From: Bursaphelenchus xylophilus
Lineage: Eukaryota > Nematoda > Chromadorea > Rhabditida > Aphelenchoididae
Assembly (NCBI GenBank): GCA_904066235.2
Contig: CAJFCV020000004.1
Location: 11,594,001-11,658,000, forward strand
DNA length: 64,000 nt
Direction of reading: 5' to 3'
Shown: piece by piece, positions 56,341-64,000 of the stretch
Layout: every line of letters begins with the position of its first letter
How positions within the stretch are numbered: the first letter of the stretch is position 1
Notes under the pieces: model-generated
Seen by the model: only the letters and a program-made list of their open reading frames with translations
Databases searched by the model: none
What the model was told of the DNA's origin: nothing
Translations under genes and position numbers: made by a program

Positions 56341-59193
56341 ATGTTTGCTGCCTTACTAAAGCCATTCCGCGACCCGAACTGGCGCTCGGTCCTTGGCGCC
56401 GTCATTTTCGGCGCCATGATCGCCGTCACAATCCACGACTCTTATCTTTTGTGGGAACGCTATTGGCAAGAGCCAAAGGAGTCGGACATGAAGATTGAAG
56501 TGAATGAGACCATGCCGATCCCTGATATCACATTCTGCGTCCCATCAGTGCAAGCGACCAGTCATTTTAGCAAAGCGGCGAAGGAGACGGATTTGAAGGA
56601 GATTGAAGTGAGTTGACCGCTTTGTAGCGCCTATAACTCATTTCGGAAACTGAATAAAAATATTTTCAGAAGTATCTAAGTCGAATGAAGACCAAAGACG
56701 ATTTCCTTGGCAAAAAGTGGGGCGAAAAATTGTTGTATAGCGCGTATACGGCCGTTGCGGCTCTCCACACCTTGGAAAGGGAGGCGTTTGGAAGTTTCTT
56801 GGCTAAACAAATCAAACAGTTCGGCAACAGCCCCTCGAAATTTTTCTCGGAGAAGAGAAACAATGTCAAGGTAAGTCCAAAAATTTTGATGACTAACTTT
56901 GTCGTTTTTCCCACTGTAATCTTCGACTTGATTTTTAGTTCTGGACGTCTCAACTGGAGACGAGAAATGTGACATTTGAGGAGTTGAAGAAAAAAGTCGG
57001 CAGTGACATTATTGATATGTAAGTTGATGACAATATTGTCATAATATTACTGTGTTTTTCAGAATGGTCCGTGGAGAATTCCAAAGACTTTACCACAATA
57101 AAACGGAGGTCACAAGCGATCAAATTGAGGCTGAGACCACTTGGATTTCCGAGAAGGATTTCTGCTTCAAAGCGGTTTTAAATGAGACAACCGGAGCTCC
57201 CGTTACACATCAGGTAAAAATTTTCAAAAAAATGGGGTTTTTGCCCCAGGCAATTTTTGTTTTTTAGGCGGCTTCTCTCTTCAAAAAGAATACAAGAAAT
57301 TTTTCAGTCAAAAAAAGCTTAAAAAGGCCTTGTTTTTTTGGCTAAATGCGACTAGTCGATAAAATTTAAGACCAAAAATTCCCTGAAAAAAGATGTTTTA
57401 CTCAAAAGCCAAGAGTTCAAAACAAAATTGACCGTTTTCAGAACGCGTTCCTCTTCCTAAATTACTTCCAAAACGAGAAGAATCTTCCCAAGGAAGATCA
57501 AGTCAAGTGTGCCAGTATGAACTTCCACGGCGACCCCTACGATATTTCCCCATATTCGGAGCACGGAGGCTCAAGTCGTGACGGGATTACCGAAAGTATT
57601 TGCCCTGGCCTTCGATACGACGTCACTGTCGAAGTGCTGGACGTCTACACGATGGTCGAAAACGACGAAGAGGGAACCAAGTGTCAAGAAATTGGTGACG
57701 ATGACGGTGAAGAGGAGAAGACAGTATTTGAATGCCATGGGATCTGCAGAGCGGCGTTGATCAAGGACATTTGCAATTGCACGGCAATGTCGACGCAACA
57801 TTTGCTGGACGCCGGCGAAGACGATGATCTTCCGTTGTGCGGGGATTACAGCCAATGCGACGTTGAGTAAGTCGCAGAAAAACAATGTTTTATTTGTACA
57901 ACGGCGAGAACTGCGCTATACAGTGGGGACCTGATCCAGTGGCAAAAAACGTACCATTTTGCATCCGGGAAGTATCAAAAATGTGGCAAAATGCTTCCCT
58001 CTCCACGTGAAAAAACTCCGATTTCTAAAGCGCGCCCGCTCTTTTTGTGAGGCGCGCCCTTCAAAATGAAGCTTTTTAACTAGGAGAGGGAAGCATTTTG
58101 CCACATTTTTGATGCTTTCCGGATGCAAAATGGTACGTTTTTTGCCCCTGGATCGGGTCCTTCACTATACAGTTTCTACTTATATTATAATATCGAACTT
58201 ATCTTCCGTTTCAGTGTCCAACAATTCAAGTCAAGGGAAGGAGAATGCGCGGATAACTGCAAGCGAGACTGTAAACAGACTCGCTTCCAAATTATCTCCG
58301 GACAAACCGCTCGGATCGTCCATCCCCTATCGAATGGAGAAAAAGTGAAATCGAATGCCATGACGACTGTTTTCGTTAGTTGGGCATCATTTGAATACAT
58401 GACGGTGGAGCAAGAAAAGGTTTACAAGTCATGGTCCGCTTTTATTGGAGAATTAGGAGGAATCCTTGGGTTGTGGCTGGGCTTGTCTATACTGGGAATC
58501 ATTCAGGTGAGCAATGGGCTAGACATGGCATTTGGGCCAGCCAAGATTTTTTTTAACTTAAAGGGGAAGTACTCCAAGTGGGACGCTCATATCTTGATGA
58601 AACTTGGCACAAATTTAGAAAAACTTTTTTCGAAAATGTGTAAGGCTCCTAGCTTGCGTTTTACGGAAACAATAGACGTTTTTAGGTCGAAAGTTGTACA
58701 AAAACCCGACAGTTTTTTGGAATTCTTTTGGCATGAAAAGTTTTGTGCCTATTTCTACTGTAGAGGGCAATGTTCTCAAATAAATAATTATTTTCTGCCT
58801 GAAATCAGCAAAGTCATGTCTAAAAAATGTTTTTTTTTCTCTGACCGCTCTCTGTGTTTTGCGTACTCTCTCGGCAGAAAATATCATTGAATTTCTTGGA
58901 TGCCGCTGCGAATTGGAAGCTAAAACTTTGAGGAATTCATATGTGGGCTATGCCTGACGTGTGCGCCAAGTTTAAAGAAAATCTGAGTGTCGCACTGGGA
59001 AGCCTTCGAAATTGAACGGACTTGGTTTGTCACGATCCCATTCGTTTTATATATTCGTAAATTTTTTACCGACATGTTTTTCTCACTAATTCCACCCCAC
59101 TTCCAGGACTCATTCACCGCCGCCGAGCAGGTCACCACCAAGGCCGTCACACGGATAGGGCAGGGCAATAAAGTCGCTCCCACCAATCCCTAA
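56341..59193 (+). CDS. DEG/ENaC channel subunit 3 of 4, seven exons
   Basis: Exons 56341-56607, 56670-56870, 56939-57018, 57063-57213, 57442-57866, 58215-58506 and 59107-59193 give 500 residues. TM1 at about 17-37, post-TM1 motif IPDITFC, ectodomain Cys set complete (ICNCT, YSQC, CADNCKRDC), TM2 at about 451-474 with GGILGLWLGLSILG. Exon 5 corresponds to two exons of the neighbours, so one intron is missing here. The tail is only about 28 residues and lacks the NPF motifs of subunits 1 and 2. The gene starts 145 bases after the stop of subunit 2, with an acceptor one base before the ATG, suggesting downstream operon membership. Introns 5 and 6 hold A and B elements. AATAAA near 59253. Confidence 0.93.
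57921..58167. mobile_element. Family A palindrome in subunit 3 intron 5
   Basis: CAGTGGGGACCTGATCCAGT after TA; right end GGATCGGGTCCTTCACTA before TA. Confidence 0.8.
58560..59003. mobile_element. Family B copy in subunit 3 last intron
   Basis: AAGGGGAAGTACTCCAAGTG start; CTGAGTGTCGCACTGGGAAG end. Confidence 0.65.
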
Positions 59194-59679
59194 TAACTGT
59201 AATTAATTGTAAACATGATGTGTCGCCGATGTAGTCTCCTAATGTATTGTAAAATAAATGGAAATGTCTGCGTTTACAGCCACAATAAAGAAGTAATCCT
59301 ATTCGATTGGGAGTAATTAGAATTATTGGGCGAGTGATTGCGTAAACGCCCGGTCTTTGGTTGGTCCGGTGGCTGACGATGACGAAGATGGAGGAAGAGG
59401 GAGTTTTGAAGAGCAAAAATTGGATTCAATTAGTGTTTTCAAGAAGTGCTAAAAATCAATTGCACTATGAAGTGGCAGAATGGTGACGAAAACATTGATA
59501 AAACTGTTGAACGACAAAGAGCACGTTTTAAAATAAACTTTTAGTAGTAAATCTGATTTAGTGCACTTCACGAATCAAGGGCTTATTGACCATTCTATAC
59601 AGTAAGATTTTCGTACAAGAAATTTCAAGAAACCAGAAATTTTCTCTCAACTACGCTACGAATCCGCTGTAAAAGAATT

Positions 59680-60425
59680 CGTGACGTAGTTGAGCCCAGA
59701 GCTTCTTCAAATGCCACGCAAAGTTCAGGCATAGGCCACAAATTTACTCCAGAAAATTTTAGCCCGCGCTTTGCAAGGGCAGCCGAGATATTCAACGACC
59801 TTTGCCGTCGAGAGAGTACGCCAAACATGGAGAGCGGACACAGAAAACAACACCGTACAAAAGGGATGACGTTATGTGCCGGCTTCGGAAAAAGCCGAAG
59901 CCGGTTTTTCGACAGAAGCTTTGATAAAAGTACTTTTGGTGACAGTAGAGATCCAGTGGCAAAAAGTAGTACCATTTCGCATTTGGGAAGTATCGAAAAT
60001 GCAGCAAAATACCTCCTTCTCCAAGTGAAAAAAAAACTCCGTTTTGAAGAGCTCGCCTTTTCCCTCACAAAAAGAGCGGGCGCGTTTTTGAAATCGGAGT
60101 TTTTTAACTTGGGGATGGAGGTATTTTGCCACATTTTTGATACCTCCGCGATGCAAAATGGTATGCTTTTGCCGCTGGATGAGGTTCGCCACTGTATCTA
60201 TGCCAGTTTCGCATGAAAAAAATGTAATTCTTATTTTTAAGTTTTACCGTCTATGGTAGGAATCGGTATTTCATGCCAAAACTCCCAAGAAAGTGTCAGA
60301 TCTCTTCCAACTTTAATAAAAAAATCTCGGTCGTTTCAACAAAGTCCACTCTAGTTGTCTGTTATGCCTTAGAAAACACTTTTTCTTGATTTGTCCCAAG
60401 TTTCATCGCACTTGACGCGCTTCCC
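59680..60425. mobile_element. Family B copy split by A
   Basis: B sequence to about 59870, then foreign DNA with A (59943-60194), then B resumes with TCGCATGAAAAAAATG and ends GACGCGCTTCCCC. Confidence 0.55.
59943..60194. mobile_element. Family A palindrome nested in B
   Basis: CAGTAGAGATCCAGTGGCAA and GGATGAGGTTCGCCACTG, TA on the right. Confidence 0.65.
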
Positions 60426-60928
60426 CAATACATTGTGTTTGCTCTCAAAAAATAACAACGTTGGAATGCGGAACGTCTCGTCTGTTATTTCCCTTGATAT
60501 CAGACTTGTACCGAGCCTGTTAGACAAATTACCCGTCGACAGCGAACGCTTTGACAATTGATTAGCGCCTACCGTATTAACAACAAACACCAAACTCTTT
60601 TTAATTCTTCAATTTCACGCTTCACTTTGAATCTCGTCCTTTCTCTTCAAATCAGATTACCCTCAGCGAAAACACCCACCTTTCGCGGCGAAAGCGCGAA
60701 GTAAGCGTCCTGTTTTCGCAGTCAGCCCACAAAAATTTAAACTTACCTTAAAGTCGATGAGAAAGGAAAGGGAAAAACACTCCAAACCGCAGGCACTCGT
60801 TCCGTCGCGCAACTAATTTCTCGGGAATAAATTGAACCTCTTTTTATGAGTCTCTTGTTTCGTTCGGCCGTTGAGGGAGTTAGGAGGTTAGTGGGGGGAA
60901 ATTGATTTCTATAAATTGAATACCATCT

Positions 60929-61088
60929 TCAGTCTGTCGGGAAAATAATGTGGGTTTGTCGCAGAAAAATGACTTGTTTCGTCGCAGTCGCACATCAAAA
61001 GCCCAGTCGCGGGTAACCGTCGCAAAGCAATGATGGGGAGATTTCAAGGCGCGGCAAGTCCACATTATTTTCCCGACAGGCAGACTGA
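60929..61088. mobile_element. Family D MITE, TGTGG subtype
   Basis: TCAGTCTGTCGGGAAAATAA; right end has a 4-base insert (CCCGACAGGCAGACTGA), TA follows. Confidence 0.75.
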
Positions 61089-61214
61089 TAATTTGTGACA
61101 GCTTTTCGAGCTATGATAATAACGAAAAAATATGTGCGCAAGAAAAATTGGAAAATTTCTAGGGATTCTCTCATGGCTTTCTCGAATGTATTCGTGGTTT
61201 TTGTTCAGGTAAAA

Positions 61215-61545
61215 AGAATTTTTTTAGATCGAAAGTCGGCAAAAACTTGACATTTTTTGCGATTTTTTCATGAAAAATCATGCCTGTTTCTATTGCCGAG
61301 GGTTTTTTTCTATCCAAAAACTAATTTTTTCCCCCCAAAACTATCAAAGATATGGCCAAAAAGTCTCTCTTTCGACCCACTCCCCGCATTTCGCGTACTC
61401 TCTCGGTCTCAAAAATTATTGAATTTCCCGGCAGCACCTGCAAAGCGCGAGCTAAAACTTGCAGGAAATGAGATGTGAGCCAGGACCCATGCGTATGTAA
61501 AAATTTAGAAAAAATCTGAGGGTCTCATTTGGAAGCCTTCTCTTG
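61215..61545. mobile_element. Family B copy, left end missing
   Basis: TTTTTAGATCGAAAGTCGGC, GCGCGAGCTAAAACTTGCAG, AATCTGAGGGTCTCATTTGG. Confidence 0.5.
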
Positions 61546-61651
61546 TAAACTTCAACGCATTTTGAATCCATCCGTTTCTTTTGTGGCGCGTTATTACTAT
61601 ATAAAAAACACATTTATTTTTTCAAAAAAATCCTAGCCCAATTCTTTCAGG

Positions 61652-63838
61652 ATGGCGGATCTCAAGGAAGAGGAGAAGCTGGACTGGCGAGGCCTTCTCT
61701 GCACCGACTGGCGGAGGCTTCTCTTTTGGACTGTTGTCGTCTTCTTCTCCATTATCACTCTGAAAAATGTGTACGATATTACAGTAGACTACTTGGAGAA
61801 TCCGAAAAAAGCCGACTTGGATATTGTCCTCAACAAGTCGATGGACATGCCGCCAATGACGTTATGTTTCCCATCTGGCCATGTGTTGAGCAATGTTGTG
61901 GCGAGTCTGGGAAACAATGGAACAATGCCCAAGCCGGAGCTACTGCAGGTATAACATTGATGACGATAAATTAATAGCCATTCTTTTGCCGGTTTTAGCA
62001 ACAACTGGATGCATTCAACCTCACCGGAAGATTGGTGGCCAACCCGTGGACGGACGAGCTCGTTTTCTCCGCATTCAACGCGCTGGCCGCGTTTCACACG
62101 CTGGAGGTGGAGACCTACGAAGATGAGGTGGCAAAGAAGTTGACCAGCTTTGGCAAAGGGAAAACGCGGTATTCCGCCGCGAATAATTGGGAAAACATTA
62201 AGGTAAAGTAACTTCAATATATTGAAACGTATAAATTTCCAGTTCTGGCTCAACTTCATGAAGGAAAATGACATTGAAGTCGATGCATTGGTGCAAGCAG
62301 TCGGAATGAGAGCTATTATGAAGTAAGTTGTTGGGCGATCATAATACGAGCTCTGCATAGCAAAGAAAATGCTTCCTTTTGAGTGTAAAGAACAACCTTT
62401 TATATGATCAATTTGTCGGAAAAATAATGAGCCCAATGTCGCTACGCCAATCGCGTCGCAGAAGTGAAAAGCAAAGTTTTTTCTTTGCGTTTTCCGCGGC
62501 ACAATTCAATTTTCCGACGGTGATTTTTGCTGCGACAGAGTGCTCATTATTTTCCCGACAAACAGATATATTCTGACTGTAATACTGTATATTTTTAGAG
62601 GGCTTACCCGCTTCGAACGCGAGACCCACAAGCCACAACCACCGATGGGGAAGACCACCATTCCAGCCAAGATGCACATTGAATGGCTCTCCTTCAATGA
62701 CTTTTGTTTCCGTCCAACGTTTGCCGAGGACATCCCAATCGACTCACAGGTAGATTACAATGGTATTATAGTCTCTATCAGCCTGTCGAGAAAATAATGA
62801 GCATTCTATCGCATAAAAAATCTCATCATCGCCGAGAAAATGAATTGTGTCGCAGCAAAATCAAATTACTTTTTACATACTTCAGCAATTCGATAGGCAC
62901 GGCTAATTTTGCTCATTATTTTACCGACAGACTTATATGTAGTACCTTCTAACCAATGAACACCAATAATTGACAACGTGATTTTTGAGAGTATTATTTT
63001 AGGGGACCTTCTTCATGCTGACCTTCAAATTCAACCCCGAATTTATCGAAGATGAGGATCGAGAAGACGTCGTTCCCGAAGATGAATGTGTTTTCATTGA
63101 CTTCCATGGCTCACGGTTTGACCGCGAGCCCTACATGGTTGAAGGATCGCAGAAACGTAATGGATTCACGGAGCCTCTGTGTTTTGGCAGTCGATACGAA
63201 GTTCAGCTGGAAGTGAGGCATAAATACTCAATGCTTGAGACGGATGACGCCGGATCGGCTTGCAAATGCTACGAGGAAGACGCGGAGGACGATTTCACAT
63301 GCCGATCGAGGTGCAGATACGACCATATCAAGGTATGTTTTGGTCGTATTTTTGATGTCTTGCGCATTAATACGCTAGGTTTTTAATTTTGTTTAGGAGC
63401 TCTGCAAATGCATTCCAATCGCGTTGGCTGACCTCGTTGAGAAAGACGAAGACACTAACGCCAAGAACTTGACTTACTGTAACTATCAGAATTGCGATAT
63501 TGAGTAAGTTTTGAAGTCAAACCCTTAATGATAAAATCACCATTTCCAGTCCATCCTCCGATAACTTCGATGAGCTCGAATGCACAAAGAAGTGCGTCCG
63601 TGACTGCGAACAAACCCACTACAGCATCAAGACCTTCCAAAGAGGTCGAGTGGTGATGCTGTCGCCGGATGGAAAGCCCTCCGTTGCGGACAACGTCCTC
63701 AGCATGGCAGTTCAGTTCGGATCGTTCGAGTATTTGGAAGTGTCGCAGAAATACGCGTACACATTTTCCTCGTTCATTGGCGATGCCGGAGGAGCTTTGG
63801 GAATGTGGCTGGGATTATCAATTCTAAGTGTGCTGCAG
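61652..63838 (+). CDS. DEG/ENaC channel subunit 4 of 4, 3' end beyond window
   Basis: Exons 61652-61948, 61999-62202, 62243-62322, 62599-62749, 63003-63332, 63397-63503 and 63550-63838 give 486 residues up to the donor after TM2. The cytoplasmic tail exon must lie beyond 64000. Post-TM1 motif MPPMTLC; ectodomain Cys set CFGSR, CRSRC, LCKCIP, YQNC, CTKKCVRDC; TM2 GGALGMWLGLSILS with the G-x-S filter. Exon 3 is 80 bases, exactly as in the other three subunits, with the same phases. An acceptor one base before the ATG suggests trans-splicing. Introns 3 and 4 each carry a D element. A B fragment begins right after the last visible donor. Confidence 0.92.
62406..62575. mobile_element. Family D MITE in subunit 4 intron 3
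   Basis: TCAATTTGTCGGAAAAATAA and TTATTTTCCCGACAAACAGA. Confidence 0.7.
62778..62935. mobile_element. Family D MITE in subunit 4 intron 4
   Basis: TCAGCCTGTCGAGAAAATAA after TA; TTATTTTACCGACAGACTTA end. Confidence 0.7.
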
Positions 63839-63924
63839 GTAATCTAGCAATGGGAAACAGAGGGGTATTTCACCCCACCTTATTAAAAAAAATAAAAAAT
63901 CTTGTGAATAACAAGCGGCCCATA

Positions 63925-64000
63925 GAGATATGGGGCCTATGCCAAAACTGCACGCAAAACTTGAAGAAAATATGAGCGTCGCGCTTGGAGTAGACGGGTC
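63925..64000. mobile_element. Family B end at window edge
   Basis: AAATATGAGCGTCGCGCTTG then GAGTAG; continues or ends beyond 64000. Confidence 0.4.

Larger units (their letters stand above)
59194..61651. other. Spacer between subunits 3 and 4
   Basis: Contains B split by A (59680-60425), a D (60929-61088) and a B fragment (61215-61545). 60430-60925 is unique and may hold promoter sequence for subunit 4; no coding signal. Confidence 0.45.

Noticed and set aside
1..64000. Retrotransposon, viral or intact transposase genes
   Set aside because: I found no reverse transcriptase, integrase or transposase motif in any frame I read; all elements appear non-autonomous.

Overview
This window looks like nuclear DNA of a free-living rhabditid (Caenorhabditis-grade) nematode. 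Every well-supported gene is split by short introns with T-rich TTTTCAG acceptors and GTAAGT/GTGAGT donors. Start codons often sit 0-4 bases after an acceptor, as expected for spliced-leader trans-splicing, and AATAAA signals follow close behind stops. The gene families are also those expanded in nematodes: degenerin/ENaC channels, CHK-like kinases, FATP acyl-CoA synthetases and AAAP amino-acid transporters. I cannot name the species.

Genes, left to right. (1) Minus strand, 1143-4081: a four-pass membrane protein, possibly with untranslated 5' exons at 5434-5656 and 10269-10.87k. (2) Minus, 12979-14432: a cathepsin B-like cysteine protease with an intestinal-type GATA site upstream. (3) 14.4-23.3k: no convincing gene, mostly repeats plus one possible exon remnant. 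(4) Plus, 23307-31588: an 11-TM amino-acid transporter whose introns are swollen by transposons. (5) Plus, 34556-37667: an FATP-type acyl-CoA synthetase. (6) Minus, 37754-39016: a secreted low-complexity protein with an unresolved frame change. (7) Minus, 40456-42634: a CHK-like kinase. (8) Plus, 43821-46841: a small secreted protein. (9-12) Plus, 47854 to the right edge: a tandem cluster of four DEG/ENaC subunits with a shared exon plan. The fourth runs off the window, and the second and third look like an operon pair.

The rest is dominated by small non-autonomous, mostly palindromic DNA transposons, often nested. For reference I name the families by letter. A: about 256 bp, TA-flanked, ends CAGTGGGGGACCTGATCC. 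B: about 400-450 bp, ends CAGGGGAAGTACTCCAAGTG, 3-bp TTA/TCA duplication. C: ends CATTTTTTTGGGG. D: about 110-160 bp, TA-flanked, ends TCAGTCTGTCGGGAAAATAA. E: ends GTCCTTCCGGAAAGTCGCCG, one copy expanded into a tandem array. F: dispersed repeat. FB: 763-767 bp foldback made of 16-bp units, exact 9-bp duplications. G: palindrome with tRNA-like Pol III boxes, 3-bp duplication. H: hairpin element of about 1.2 kb before insertions, with GTCTGG-rich ends. J: ends GGGACCAATGCG. K: ends ACGTCAAACTGAG. L: AT-rich palindrome of 1.2 kb. P: 1.6-kb hairpin flanked by TTAA. There are also two GC-rich hAT-type elements with exact 8-bp duplications and one 1.2-kb mariner-size element. No intact transposase gene was found. 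The strongest novel candidates are the FB family, the H/L/G nest and the expanded E array.
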